NCBI GenBank assembly: GCA_019828545.1
Contig: JACVRA010000023.1
Coordinates: forward strand, 124,001 to 188,000
Source of the DNA: Paracamarosporium sp. OC-R06-R3
Taxonomy: Eukaryota > Ascomycota > Dothideomycetes > Pleosporales > Didymosphaeriaceae
Reading direction: 5' to 3'
DNA length: 64,000 nucleotides
The translations under genes were made by a program, and so were the position numbers. Below, in pieces: positions 10,475 to 21,660 of the stretch; the stretch's first letter is position 1; every line of letters begins with the position of its first letter. Under the pieces are notes generated by a model. That model did not search any database. It saw only the letters and a program-made list of their open reading frames with translations, and was not told where the DNA came from.

Positions 10475-12847
10475 ATGTGCGGCATATCGTGTATTATCAC
10501 CCTAAGGGGAAACGCCCCGAGACCAAACAGCTATGGAGCAAAGAATTCAGCACAAGCTTACGAACGGGAGCGCGCTCTTCTGAGCACACAGATGGAGGGG
10601 TCGCTTGAGTCAATCAAACATCGAGGCCCTGATGATCGAGGGTATTGGTTCAGCGACTTCAATCGTGTGGGTATGTCGATGGGATCCGGGGAGCGATGCA
10701 AGTAACTGACAAGTATGGCAGCTCTTGGACACGTCCGTCTCTCAATCCTGGACCTTTCCCCAGAGGCACAACAGCCCTTTCACGATGCTGAAGGCACGGT
10801 CCATGCTGTTGTGACCGGCGAGTTTTACGACTGGGAGGAGATTCGTGTGGGTCTCATCCAGAAGGGCCATACATTCAAGTCGAACTGCGACTCAGAAATT
10901 ATTATCGCGCTTTATAAAGAACACGGCATGTCGATGACGGAACATCTCCGTGGGGAGTTTGCATTCGTTCTGTACGACAGCAAGAGCGAAGTCATTTTTG
11001 CTGCAAGAGACAGGTACGGAGTAAAACCACTGTTCTATACGATACAGGACGGGCGCCTTTTGATTGCCAGTGAGATGAAGGCGTTCTTGTCCTTCGGTTG
11101 GCAGCCGGAGTGGGATGTGCAGAGTCTTCTGGAGACCGCGTATCTGGTCGATACAAGGACACTGTTCCAAGACGTACAAAGGATCCAAGCAGGGCGTTAT
11201 TTGAGCGTTCAGTCATTCAGCACCATTACACAGACAGAGTACTGGGATATGGAGTATCCAGATAAGGTTTGTCAAGCCTCTCTCCCTTCTCAGCTTATAA
11301 ACAAAGGCTGACTTTACCATTTATTAGTACGAGATCGAGACAAGGACGGAAGAAGAAATGATAGAAGGCGTCCGGGAGAGGTTACTTGACGCCGTAAGGG
11401 TAAGACTGAGGGCCGATGTGCCCGTCGGAATATTCCTATCCGGCGGCCTCGACAGCTCTACCGTAGCTGGAATGATAAAACACCTGATGGTCGAGAAGGG
11501 TGTTCATCTAGGCAACGAGGAGTCCGCGACCGCCAACATCAACTGTTTCTCTATAAAGTTTCTAGACGGGCCAGGTGATGAGTTCGATGAGGAGCGTATG
11601 TATATTTAAATTCTCTTAACGGATAGATGTTCATGCTAATACCTCGAACCAGCGATCGCCCAAAGAACCGCCGAATGGCTGGGAGTCAAAAAGCACGTCG
11701 TCCGGATGACGGAAGAAGAGTTCGTAAAGAACTACTCTGACGCTGCTTGGTTCTGTGAACATCCTCTCATCGATCTCAACTTCATTGGAAAGGTCGCTCT
11801 GTCACGACTCACACGTGAGACGGGTGTCAAGGTTATCCTCACGGGCGAAGGGTCAGATGAACAATTTGCTGGATACGGCCAGTTGCTTGCAGATTTCTTA
11901 CGCGAACGGGATGAAAGCTGGCCCTCACGCACATTGCCGGATGACCTAAGATTGAGTATGATGGCTGAGGAAGAGTCAGGGAAAGGACAGGACCAAAAGA
12001 CATTAAAGAATTTCCGCACGTTCGATCCACCATCAGCACTGTACGCGAAGAAGCAGATCAACAATGTCAGCATTATTTCGATGACTGCTTTCATGACCGC
12101 TGAATCACTACTGGCACCTTGGTCTCATCAGGAGTTCGGTACCCAAGATCCGCGAGTTGTTGGGGTGCATAATCTCTTATCCGGCACTGTGCGGAAGAAG
12201 ATCCAGTTTAAGTGGCATACATTGCACTCCGCATTGTATATCTGGCAAAAAGTGTTCCTCCAAAACGTCCTATTAACCGCGTTGGGTGACCGCGTGGAGA
12301 TGGCAAACTCAGTCGAAGGCCGTCAACCTTTCCTGGACCACAACTTGACGGAGTACGTCAACCGTCTTCCACCCTCGGTGAAATTTCGATTCGATCCTGA
12401 GACTCAAACACTCAATGAGAAATGGATTCTCAAGGAAGCTGCGAAGCCTTTTATTACAGAAGTATGTAATCCCTGTTGTGATGTTCTTTCCCCGCAATGT
12501 GACTGACAACGTTTCAGGAATTGTACAAGCGACGGAAACACCCTTTTTCTGCTCCGGTCACATACGCAGCCGACGGTCCGCTTCATCGGCATATTAGTGG
12601 ACTGATGACGAAGGAAAACATCAAGCAGCTTGGTTTCTTGGATTGGGAGAAATGCAAGACATTGGTGGAGGACGGCTTTACAAAGAAAGATGCTGTCCAG
12701 ATGAGAAAGTTGTTCATGATTTCCCAACTGGTTGAGATAAGCAGGCGTTTTGGTGTGAAGCGAGCTACACCGGAATATGCGCTAGACCTAGAACCAGATG
12801 AAGAGAGCTTCGAGGAGCCATTGGTCAGAACACAAAGTCGTTTGTAG
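10475..12847 (+). CDS. Asparagine synthetase (glutamine-hydrolysing)-like amidotransferase
   Basis: Five exons, 10475..10670, 10722..11266, 11328..11595, 11653..12461 and 12518..12847, give 715 aa with all phases consistent. The N-terminal class II glutamine amidotransferase domain begins MCGI, so the Cys2 nucleophile is intact, and contains KHRGPDDRGYW and the later RDRYGVKPLFYT. The C-terminal synthetase domain has the pyrophosphate-binding loop SGGLDSS and the segments GEGSDEQFAGYG and EGRQPFLDHNL. The likely reaction is ATP- and Gln-dependent amidation of Asp. At 715 aa it is longer than standard eukaryotic asparagine synthetase, so it may be the bacterial AsnB/AsnO-like paralogue that many filamentous fungi carry besides the housekeeping enzyme. 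Its substrate could then differ. Confidence 0.85.
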
Positions 12848-13296
12848 ATTTGTCTTGTATCTTCGATTTTGGGTGGTGGAACTTCTGAGCGTTGGTCAAT
12901 AGAGAACTTTTGTGGGTTTTAACATCATTAAGAAGCCGTTTCCGCACAATACTTCCTGTCAAGATGATGATTCAGATGTTCGAATATGATCCAACACTTT
13001 CTCAACGAGTCCTCACACCATCTGTTATCGTAGTCGTACATAGTATTGCATCCCGTTCTTTTTAATTCGCCTTGATTCTGTCGTAATTTAGACTTGGTTC
13101 CACTCGTTTAGCTCATTCACTGTATTAGATAGTGGTCTACGCTCATCTAAGGTGACAGCTTTACCCACTGCGTGCGATCTGTGAAAAGATTGATTAACTC
13201 CCTCTATATAGTCTAATATTTATATCTACCACAACATATGCCCCAGTAAACCGCACATGCATGCTAAACCTCCAAACACAAAAAGATCTCCCTTCT
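12848..13296 (+). other. Intergenic region between convergent genes
   Basis: 449 bp between two 3' ends, AT-richer than the flanking exons. It presumably holds the terminators and polyadenylation signals of both genes. No open frame worth calling. Confidence 0.45.
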
Positions 13297-14250
13297 CTAA
13301 CCCTTCAACTCCGTAGAATGCCCCGCAATGCTCGTCCTCTCTTCCTCACTCAACCTCATACCGAACCACTTCTCCAACGCCTCCAGCCGTTCTGCCTCGG
13401 TCTTGCATTCCTGCACAACCTTCGTCTTCCCGCCCGTGTTCTCCTTCACCACCCCATTAACAAGCATCCTCTTACCATACACCTCTTGTTCTCCCTCCTC
13501 ACCACCCTCCTTCTGCCTTCGCAGAAACTTAATAATCAACATGGTAAACGTCTGGAACGACTCCGGGTTGCTCCCAGTGTACCAATTCATGATCTTGAAA
13601 TCTGCCTCGAGGAACTCTAGTAGCGGAAACGCGTAGAACGAGTTCCACTCCTTATCAGCGCCGTTGCGGTACTGATAGATCCACAGCTTCGTTTCCGGGG
13701 TCCGCGACACCTGCTGGTCGATGTGGTCATACACCAGCCGGTTTTCTTGCGGGAAGATGTTCGTCGTGACGTGGTTGTGGACGAGTGGGATTGGCGTCGT
13801 AGGCGCATCGCCTCCGAAGCCGACATCGAGCATGTATTTCTCGCCTGTTGGGAGCGTCACGATGTTGACGAGGTGCACCCAGCCGATATAGGCTCCGCTT
13901 GGAACACCGTTCTCCCGCAGCCGAATTCGTACACCAGCCATGTATGCATTGAAGCCCAGACCTCTCAGCACGTGACTGAAGAGGATGCTATTCTCCATGC
14001 AGTATCCACCTCGTCCGCGGCCGTCGGTGACAATCTTTTTGAACGCATGCTGGGGGTCTATTGAGATTTTCTTGCTTTCGGAATAATGCAGCGTCAAGTT
14101 GTCGTAAGGAATGGTAGAGATGGTATGCACGTGTAAGGAAGTGAGGAAGGCGAGGTCGTGCGTGGGGTTGTTGGCTGGGTGGTATTTTGTTGGCAGTCCG
14201 ATGTGTTGAAGGTATGCGGAGAGTTGTTCTGGGGACAGCGAAGACGCCAT
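13297..14250 (-). CDS. Arylamine N-acetyltransferase family protein (NAT)
   Basis: A single exon of 317 aa. NAT enzymes transfer acyl groups from acyl-CoA to aromatic amines. Some fungal members prefer malonyl-CoA and detoxify benzoxazolinone-derived aminophenols, but which donor this one uses cannot be read from sequence. The catalytic triad is visible: Cys84 in GGYCMEN, His126 in GWVHLVN and Asp142 in MLDVGFGGDAP. The N-terminal helical segment starting LSPEQLSAYLQHIGLP and the motif YDNLTLHY are also family features. The C-terminus ends in a Glu/Gly-rich loop and a helical tail. Confidence 0.87.
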   Translation of the reverse strand: MASSLSPEQLSAYLQHIGLPTKYHPANNPTHDLAFLTSLHVHTISTIPYDNLTLHYSESKKISIDPQHAFKKIVTDGRGRGGYCMENSILFSHVLRGLGFNAYMAGVRIRLRENGVPSGAYIGWVHLVNIVTLPTGEKYMLDVGFGGDAPTTPIPLVHNHVTTNIFPQENRLVYDHIDQQVSRTPETKLWIYQYRNGADKEWNSFYAFPLLEFLEADFKIMNWYTGSNPESFQTFTMLIIKFLRRQKEGGEEGEQEVYGKRMLVNGVVKENTGGKTKVVQECKTEAERLEALEKWFGMRLSEEERTSIAGHSTELKG

Positions 14251-14706
14251 TTTGATTGGATAAAACAGCGCAATTTGTCAGAATTTAGATGTCGTGATAG
14301 ATGCTGTCGCGAAACTTTTGGAGTCGTATAAAAAGTACGCTGGTGAGTCACCAATGAGGATTGAGCACTCAGCACGACATCCCGGCCTCGGAGCTCGGGG
14401 TTTACGCAAATGATTCACATCCATTCTCGACACTAAGATTTCACAAAATTCATGGTACAATGTTTTTTGCAGTAGGTATGCTTGACTCAGCAGAAGAGAT
14501 TGCATGATTTTCAGCTAACCATACACAAATGCGCGTCTTAACTTGCCTAGACCACGTGTGAAGCTGAGTTTTGACTTGTCAACAGCACGGTATTTGTGCC
14601 AAATTTCACACATTGGCCGCATGAGTATAGTAATTCTATGAAAGTGTACAAGCAATGACCGTATGCAGTTGAGGTATTTTCAAATCTTCGCCCTGGTGCA
14701 GTACCA
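14251..14706 (-). other. Intergenic region, no gene seen
   Basis: 456 bp lie between the NAT start and the 3' end of the next minus-strand gene. It is AT-rich, and I recognise nothing except presumed promoter sequence. Confidence 0.4.
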
Positions 14707-15875
14707 TCACTCATCGATCACTTCCCAAGTGACGGCCTTAACTACATACCCCATACTGTCTCCCTCACCATGGTGCTGAAACTTCTGGGAGCCGAATTTT
14801 GTCGGCCCTGTCCATCTCCACGTCTTCACGCCATCACCCTCTGCCTCTTCTCCACGTACCTTCAACTTCTGCCCGTCTCTCCTCCGCCAAACCCAATAAT
14901 CGCGACGCTGAAACATTTCACTCACCACAGCATCTAGCTCTTTGATCTTGGACTCGATGTTCTCGAACTCTACGGTCATCTTCTGAACAGTGGACGGCAG
15001 CTCGATGCTACGCAGAGGAAAGAATTTCTCTGGCCTTATAGGATGGATGGGTGCGTTTATTTCCCAGTCCCACCAGTCTGTATAGCGGAGGGTAAGAGTC
15101 ATGGTTCTGGGCACACATATATCGGGATTCTTTCGAAAGAGACCGAGGAAACCACCTTGGAGGGCGTACATCTGGCCGAAGACATGGTAGTGATCAATGT
15201 GGACCCAGTGCTCCTAGAACAAGTTAGATTCCAGTCACTTCCCTATCATACGCTAGGGACCATAGCTTACAGGCTTGAACCAATTGATTCGTGGATGAGC
15301 ATACGTATTCATAGACGTGTACTTAGTCATGGTATAATACTTGGGTACTCTCTGGTTGTTTGCCATGTAGAAGCAGACTTCCAGGTCCTGAAGCGGAAGC
15401 AGCTTGGTCTCTTCGTATACCTGCGCAAGGCTCGCCTGTAAGCAAACAATTTGTAGATGACATAGAGAATCAATGGCCTTACTCTCTTGCACGTCCTCAA
15501 TAGCTGTGTATCGACTGTTTTCAACCCCTCATACCCTGGTCTCTTCACGTAATTCACGGTAGACCGCACATTCCCATAGCCCGGACTTTCCACCTTAGTG
15601 AACTCCCACGTCCACTGTCTATCCTCGGGGACGTACTCGGTCAACACCAGCCTAAAGATCTCATTTCGAATCTCAGGCGGAATCTTGCTAAATAACGGCG
15701 ACTGAAACTGATCGTGTACTTCACCCTGCACGACGAACGACGCCGGTGCCGGGTATGCCTCCAGATCCTCTGAGCTCGGGAAGAAGATGAGAGGGTTCTT
15801 CTCCTGCGATGGATCTTCGCCGGGGGCAAAGATATCACGCAGGCCGCTAGGAAGAATTCGCATCAATTCAGTCAT
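14707..15875 (-). CDS. F-box-like / 2EXR-like protein of unknown function
   Basis: Three exons on the minus strand, 15875..15483, 15435..15271 and 15213..14707, give 354 aa, all joined in phase 0 with GTAAG-type donors. Near residue 60 the segment FSKIPPEIRNEIFRLVL matches the helical start of 2EXR/F-box-like proteins, a large expanded family in Pezizomycotina. The rest is predicted globular with Trp-rich strands such as WDWEINAP and YWVWRRRDGQKL. No catalytic motif was seen. A role in SCF-type substrate recognition is possible only by family analogy. It lies in tandem with another protein of similar type at 16304-17692. Confidence 0.75.
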
Positions 15876-16303
15876 AATTTAATTGGCTATGGCGTTTGCG
15901 GTATGGAACCAGTAGCTTTGCAAAACGTGTTTCGCGTAGAGATGCGGTATGCAGTGCACGAGCAGGGCTGGCTGAAGTGGACCGGATGCTTTAGGAAAGT
16001 GTTTGGAGGGCGTGTAAGCAGGCGGTGCAGATGCGAAGTCCGCTGTATATTGCAGCGGAGAGGGAAGGGTGCGTTTGGAGAGGCGGCGCTGATGAAGGCA
16101 AAGTGCAGGCTGATGAAGCAAGGTGGGTGGCACTCAACCCTCACTGCGGGGTTTAGGCAGCAATTCCTTTCCGTTGCGTCAAACGTCATCTGCACCCACG
16201 TGCCTGGGTAAGCCCATGTTGCTGGACCACTCCTCAACTTGTCGCTGTTAGTGTACATGTACCTGACGCCGTACCTAATAGCCCACGACTTCGCTTCCAG
16301 TCC
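15876..16303 (-). other. Intergenic region, no gene seen
   Basis: 428 bp hold the promoter side of the 14707-15875 gene and the 3' flank of the next one. Open frames here are short and unlike any family I know. Confidence 0.4.
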
Positions 16304-17692
16304 TCAAGGCATCGGCACACTTTGCCAGGCGTCAACGCGGTCAAAGAAATCCTTATCACCATCCATGTCCCTGTCCAGATCTCCCATTGTCTTTGCTCTC
16401 CGTGCATCAGACATATACCCTTGATTCGTACTGTATGCCGTAAACCACTCTCTGCACAAAGTTCTCCATGACTTATTCTCTTGCAACCCTTGCAGCCGCC
16501 AGTGATCCCCCTTAATGTCCTTGCCGTCTTCCTGAAATTTCAGAAATTCCACGCTGCCAAACGCCAGACGTAGAATGCGCACGACCATCTGCACGTGGTT
16601 CGGATGCACGCCCTGGAGGTCGAGCGTGAGAACGCGTAGGTGTAGCTCGCGCGCCAGATCTTGGATTTGGCAGCGCCAGAAGTATTGTAGACCTTGCGGC
16701 GAGGTATACGCTGGGGGGTCGAAGAGCAGGAAGATGGGATCGGGAGCGAGCCAACGCAGGCAATGCAGTGGAGCCAAAGAGGAAAATTTGAACGTTACAC
16801 GGCGCAAATCTGTGCGATTTGCGGGACCGGAAATCCAAAGGAAGTTTGTGAAGCCCGTGAGCTCGAATTGGAACTCTGTTGTGCGATATATCCAGGGCGC
16901 CATGTGCGCATTCAGCGCCTTGCAGATTCGCAACATGGTGGAGAGCGTAATGGGCGAGATGGGCTTAGGGTAGAAGTTCTCGTGGACGTGCAGGACTGGG
17001 AAATCTGATGTACGGTGACGGCATGGACGATACATGCCGGTGAGACCAGCAGCTGTTACCCAGATCATGTCCTGGAGTTCCTGTGGCAGTCTAAGGAACG
17101 GATGGAATATTGGACCGATTGTGACGCTGTGTTTGTTCTCGGACATTACCGCTTGCAACAAGCGTGATTTGGTCTTCTCGCTTGGTCCGGTTGTGTTAGA
17201 GATCACAGGACGTTTATCCTTGCTCCACAGCTCTCTCAACGCCTTCGTTTTTCTTTCTGCTTGGAGCAGAAGAAAATACTCCTTATTGAAGAAGTCACGA
17301 GCGCTCATCCATCCCGATCCGCAACGGATAGCCATTGTATACTTTGCGTCTTGAGTACGCGGAGGGAATAGTCGAATCACGACATGCTTCCGTGCTTCTG
17401 GGTAATCAGAGTGGGTAAGAACGCACTTCACAGACTTTCCAAGTTGGAACATCTCGTCGGCATTTCCATTCTCTGAGAGGTCAATCTTGCCGTGATAATG
17501 CGGACTTGAGTCGTGATCTGAAGCCCACCGTGCGAGGTGTTTGATGAATGCATCAAGAGATTGTCCTGGGGACAAAGATTTCGTGTCTGATACTGTTGGA
17601 GCGGGCGATTGTGAAGGCGACAGTGTGGATTTGGATAATGGGAGCGAGACAGGCCCCTGTGGTCTGCACGCTGCGTCGTTGTATTCAGTCAT
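16304..17692 (-). CDS. Conserved fungal hypothetical protein with 2EXR/F-box-like segment
   Basis: A single exon. The first true ATG is at 17692, since the frame extends to 17722 but opens there with GTG. The product is 462 aa. The N-terminal 60 residues are Ser/Pro-rich and low in complexity. A middle segment FLRLPQELQDMIWVTAAG resembles the 2EXR/F-box-like opening helix. It is followed by a region with Cys-Arg-His clusters and Leu-rich strands resembling the folded part of such fungal proteins. I do not recognise a specific function. The upstream neighbour in the same orientation has the same kind of segment. Confidence 0.68.
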   Translation of the reverse strand: MTEYNDAACRPQGPVSLPLSKSTLSPSQSPAPTVSDTKSLSPGQSLDAFIKHLARWASDHDSSPHYHGKIDLSENGNADEMFQLGKSVKCVLTHSDYPEARKHVVIRLFPPRTQDAKYTMAIRCGSGWMSARDFFNKEYFLLLQAERKTKALRELWSKDKRPVISNTTGPSEKTKSRLLQAVMSENKHSVTIGPIFHPFLRLPQELQDMIWVTAAGLTGMYRPCRHRTSDFPVLHVHENFYPKPISPITLSTMLRICKALNAHMAPWIYRTTEFQFELTGFTNFLWISGPANRTDLRRVTFKFSSLAPLHCLRWLAPDPIFLLFDPPAYTSPQGLQYFWRCQIQDLARELHLRVLTLDLQGVHPNHVQMVVRILRLAFGSVEFLKFQEDGKDIKGDHWRLQGLQENKSWRTLCREWFTAYSTNQGYMSDARRAKTMGDLDRDMDGDKDFFDRVDAWQSVPMP

Positions 17693-18364
17693 CGTCCCAG
17701 TTGGAGAGGAACGAAATTCCACGTTGATCGACGATTCAGCTCAGTGTGGCTTAAGAACCTGACAGGCGGTGAGATAACCGGTTTAGCTGGCGATGTGTGA
17801 CGACACGAACAATAATTCCCACGTCAATAGACGTCCTCTGGGAGTGATGTATACTCAAGAACTTCTGATATGGATGTTTTCAAATGTCAAGACTGGTCTG
17901 TTCGCGGTTCGCTGCGTAATGTAGTGCCTGTCACATGAAACGTGTCGAACATGAGCGTCTCCTTGGCCTGCTTGCGTGCTACATGTGGCGGGCGAAGTCA
18001 AGGTAAGAGTTATTTTATAGAAGGAGGAAAATCAAGCCGTGTTGGTTGTGTACGCAAGAATGAGGGGAAAGCGAGGAGCTGAGCAGATAAGGCTCCTGAG
18101 CGCAGTCTGCACGAGAAATCTTACGATGCGTCTTCTTTGACGACCATCATGCTTGATGATGAAAGAAGTGGGGCGGACTTGAGCGATTGGCTGGAAGAAC
18201 AGGGAACGGGATCCTCCCGGCTATCAAGCTGGGGAGCCCGCGCCTCGGCCTGAACGCGGCGCAGGAAATGCGCCTCTTGATTCAAGAGCAGCTGCTGCGG
18301 GGTATCTTATCTTGCACATGACCTAAAATAGGGCCCAGATTATAGGGCCACGTAAAGAAATGCA
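17693..18364. other. Intergenic region, no gene seen
   Basis: About 670 bp between the start of one minus-strand gene and the 3' end of another. No coding signal, RNA gene or repeat could be recognised. Confidence 0.4.
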
Positions 18365-20440
18365 CTACGCTCTCCCTTCTAGCCAACCCGCGGCTCGTTC
18401 TAGCCCGTCGTTGAAATGCTGTAGTGAAGCCAATAGTCCGCCGCCCACAGAGCCCACTTGCCTTCCTACTTTGTCGATTAACATGCTCAGAGGTCTCTCC
18501 GGACCTTCATCTTCACGGTTCTCTCTTCTTGCACGCTCGCGTCCGCTGTGGATGGCTGCTTGGATTTCGAACATGTTGGCACTGAGCTTGCTCTTCGCCT
18601 CAGCCTTCTCTTTCTCGGCGTCGTAAAGGGCTCGTTCATTGTCCATCTCTAGTGCAATCTCATGACGGTTGTTCTGGATCCTCAGAATTTCCTTTCTCCG
18701 TTCTACGTTATCTTTTCTAAGTAGCTTCCTCTTCTTGAAGCCCGCACTAAGGGTATCGTTGGCATCCTGTAGATCCATCAACTTCTCCGTAAGACTCTCT
18801 TTGAAAGCAAGTGCGAGATTGATGTGACCTCGAAGCTTCTTCCGGCGTGAAGAGTCCTCGGCTGTCTGCATCTTGGAAGCCATGCGCTGGACCTGATGGT
18901 CAATATTCTCCTCTAGGATCGTGCGTGTCGTGTCTGCGACGGTGATGCCCCTCACGGTAGAACCCTTGATGCGCATAACAGAGATCGCTTGCTTGGGTCC
19001 AGAAAACTTTGGTCGCTTGCGCGACGGCTGACTAGTCGCGCTTTTGACAGGCTTTTCCCTACGTATTGGCAATGGACGAATGTCGGGCTCATCTTGCTGT
19101 TCCGGTTCCTCTTCGACAGACTCCTCGTCCGCAGAAGATATTTCTATCAGCTCTTCCTGATGAGGCGTGGGTTCTTCAGCGTGATCTAACCTTGCAGATT
19201 GTTTTCGTGCGCGATTGGCTTCAGGCGAAAGCTCATCGAGAGAGTCCTCGGCATTAATTGAGTCCTGAACACTCTTGCGTTGGGGTTTAGTCGCTGTCGA
19301 GTTTGGATGGGCTTCGCCTTCTTGATCCACGATGATCCGCTTTGGTCTGCCACGTTTGGTAGGTGCTGGAGTAGTTGGCTTATCAGGCTGTCGCGTGGTT
19401 GATGTCGGCTGTCTCCGCTCTTCAGGCGCTACTGGCGTTGGGGTCGTTCCGGTGTTAGTAGGCTGCACAAGCGATGAGAGTTCGTCAACCTCATCCTCTT
19501 CTTCTGGAGCGGTTCCTGCGGTCCATTGCTTACCAGCTACCCTCGGAGTGACGCTGGCTGGTGCTGGTGTCAACTCATCCTCCTCTTCTTCGAGAGCAGG
19601 GTCGGAGCCCGCAACGATATTGGATTGGGCTGAAGGTGGACTGGGGCGCCCATTTGTAGCTATGCTCGGGGTCTCTGGTGCTTCAGTGGACTTGGACCGG
19701 CGTGTAGATAGTCGCGATCGCATGAGAATCGTTTTGTTTCCATTGGCACTTGACAGACTCCCCCTTCCCCTAGCGCCACTACGTGGCGTGAGTGTCTTCG
19801 CAGGAACTGCAGAGCTCACAGCAGCATCTGCTGCATGTTTGCGCAAACTGCCTGCACCGTCCAGCACCGTAGTTAGCTCGTCCGGCTCACTGTCCACCTC
19901 TTCGCGTATCGGTGACACTGTGCCCACAACCCTCCTAGCCCGTTCAACGGAGTGCGTCTCATTGTTCTGATCTGGACTGAGCTCGTCGGGCTCTCCGTCG
20001 TCCTCAATGGCTTGCGCATCTGTCGAGCCCCGCTTCCTCTTGCCCAGCTGCGGGGTCACCGCTGAAGCTCTCGGTGTCGCATGTCGCTTGGTGCTGCTAC
20101 TCCTGTGTACCGATGCGCTGCGGTGTCGCCTTGTAGAGCTGTTTAGGGCGCGCGGCGTCTGCTGCCTCGGGGTGGGCGTACGTTGGGTGCGCTGCGGAGG
20201 CACCGATGAATGCTTTGCAGCTGGCGGCGCGAAGTTGAAGCTGAAGTTGAAGTCGGTGATGGCCGACGTAGCCCTAAGGGAGTCAGTTTGGTGCGCGCGG
20301 GCAACTGTTGCTAGGATGCTCACCCTGCGCCGCGTTTGCGCTGCTGCCGTCGCGCTTCGCGCTCTGCGCGGTCTGTTGCACGTTAGCTTGGCACAGACCC
20401 AGATCTCTGCGTGTGTGTATTGTGTACCAATCGGCGCCAT
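18365..20440 (-). CDS. Probable inner kinetochore protein, CENP-U/Ame1-like
   Basis: The uninterrupted frame reaches 20641, but its first 100 residues look spurious. A better model has exons 20440..20428, 20372..20324 and 20273..18365, giving 656 aa. Intron 1 ends GCTAACGTGCAACAG and intron 2 runs GTGAGC to CCCTTAG. Together they yield a basic N-terminus MAPIDRAEREARRQQRKRGA. The middle is long and disordered, rich in Ser, Pro and Glu, with repeated DELS motifs and an AT-hook-like KRGRPKRII near residue 330. The C-terminal 200 residues begin with ISVMRIKGSTVRGITVADTT and continue as a long coiled coil. That architecture fits CENP-U/Ame1 of the COMA complex at centromeres. The assignment rests on architecture, so it stays tentative. 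Confidence 0.55.
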   Translation of the reverse strand: MAPIGTQYTHAEIWVCAKLTCNRPRRARSATAAAQTRRRVSILATVARAHQTDSLRATSAITDFNFSFNFAPPAAKHSSVPPQRTQRTPTPRQQTPRALNSSTRRHRSASVHRSSSTKRHATPRASAVTPQLGKRKRGSTDAQAIEDDGEPDELSPDQNNETHSVERARRVVGTVSPIREEVDSEPDELTTVLDGAGSLRKHAADAAVSSAVPAKTLTPRSGARGRGSLSSANGNKTILMRSRLSTRRSKSTEAPETPSIATNGRPSPPSAQSNIVAGSDPALEEEEDELTPAPASVTPRVAGKQWTAGTAPEEEDEVDELSSLVQPTNTGTTPTPVAPEERRQPTSTTRQPDKPTTPAPTKRGRPKRIIVDQEGEAHPNSTATKPQRKSVQDSINAEDSLDELSPEANRARKQSARLDHAEEPTPHQEELIEISSADEESVEEEPEQQDEPDIRPLPIRREKPVKSATSQPSRKRPKFSGPKQAISVMRIKGSTVRGITVADTTRTILEENIDHQVQRMASKMQTAEDSSRRKKLRGHINLALAFKESLTEKLMDLQDANDTLSAGFKKRKLLRKDNVERRKEILRIQNNRHEIALEMDNERALYDAEKEKAEAKSKLSANMFEIQAAIHSGRERARRENREDEGPERPLSMLIDKVGRQVGSVGGGLLASLQHFNDGLERAAGWLEGRA

Positions 20441-20667
20441 CGCAGGCGAGGCGGCAGTGCGGTTGAGATACAGGAGCAATGGGTTGCGTCGCGTGCTGTA
20501 GGTGGTGGTGGTGTTGACTGTTTGTGGGTCGCTGACGCGACGGCTCCACCCGGCGCGAAAGCTTGGGCGGGCAGACAGGGTTCCTCTCCGCTGTCCAGGC
20601 CTCACCACCAAAGCTTTCCACCGACCAATTGATTTTGACACACCACCCCCTTCGTTCTCTCATTACA

Positions 20668-21660
20668 ATGGGCTGGCTTTGGGGTAGCAGCGACGGCTCC
20701 AATTCGAAGCACAATCTCGACTCTTCCCTACAAGACTTCTTGGAAAAAGAAGCTCCGACCGGTCCCAAGCCTTCGCTGCCCTCGAGACCCGCCGAGAAGC
20801 CCAAAGAAGCCGCGCAGCCAGCACAACAACAGACCGAGCTCCCGGAGAAGCCCTTGGTCCCGCCACAATCGCAATTCCAGGACGGTCGTTATGCCCATCT
20901 CTGGAAGGGCTACGTGCCCCAGAACGACCTCGAAAACCGAGCCAAAACGGAGCAGGATAAGCTGAAAGACATCGTGGATGCGTTCAACGATCGCAAAGCC
21001 GAGATCGGACGGATAGCCCTTGAGAACTGCTCTCTGGAGTACATGGAACAGTTCGAGTGCTTCAGGGCGCCAAAGACATACTGGCAGACGGCGACACTGT
21101 GTAATGCCGAGTCACGCAAGTTCAATCGCTGCTACGACATGCAGTCCAAGTTCCTGAAGGCGCTGGGCTACCTTACCATGGATGTTCGGAGCGCCGAAGA
21201 CAGTGAGCGGATACAGATGCATGCGGATAAGCTATACCAGCAAATGATGGAACAAGAGGCCTTGATTGAAAAGGCAAAGGAAGAGGGAAGAGAGCCACCC
21301 AAGTTTGAGAGCGTACTGTCCAAACAGAATGTTGCACGCGCCATGTCGGGCAAGCAGTTGACCACGACATCAGCCACGGACAAGTCCCAAGTGGACGACG
21401 ACGACCAAGAGTTGTGGAAACTTATCAAGCCAGAGTCGCGCGCAAAGTACGAGAAGCTGCTGGCAGAAATGTCACCTGCAGAGAAGGACGTCGAAAAGAG
21501 AGCCTTGCTGGGCGAGATGCAGGCGAACATCGGGCAGGCCAAGCAGGTGCAGGACACATTCATCGAGGAGCGGATCAATCGTATGAAGAGGAGGGAAGCT
21601 GGACAATCCACAATAGGAGATACGATCAAGAGGCTGTGGGGTTGGGACCGGAACGCGTAG
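20668..21660 (+). CDS. DUF3128/Emi1-like (PANTS-like) twin-Cys protein
   Basis: A single exon of 330 aa starting MGWLWGSS, the usual start for this fungal family. Residues about 115-175 contain spaced cysteines in ENCSLEYMEQFECFR and LCNAESRKFNRCYDMQSKFL, the Cys pattern of DUF3128 proteins (yeast Emi1, human PANTS). This helical hairpin resembles CHCH folds. The rest is charged helix, and the C-terminus ends KRLWGWDRNA, echoing the N-terminal WGW. Function in filamentous fungi is not established. Yeast Emi1 is linked to meiotic induction and mitochondria. It is divergent from the CENP-U-like gene with 227 bp between starts. Confidence 0.68.
   Translation: MGWLWGSSDGSNSKHNLDSSLQDFLEKEAPTGPKPSLPSRPAEKPKEAAQPAQQQTELPEKPLVPPQSQFQDGRYAHLWKGYVPQNDLENRAKTEQDKLKDIVDAFNDRKAEIGRIALENCSLEYMEQFECFRAPKTYWQTATLCNAESRKFNRCYDMQSKFLKALGYLTMDVRSAEDSERIQMHADKLYQQMMEQEALIEKAKEEGREPPKFESVLSKQNVARAMSGKQLTTTSATDKSQVDDDDQELWKLIKPESRAKYEKLLAEMSPAEKDVEKRALLGEMQANIGQAKQVQDTFIEERINRMKRREAGQSTIGDTIKRLWGWDRNA

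Noticed and set aside
17693..17722. Extended start of the 16304-17692 gene
   Set aside because: The extension opens with GTG, not ATG.
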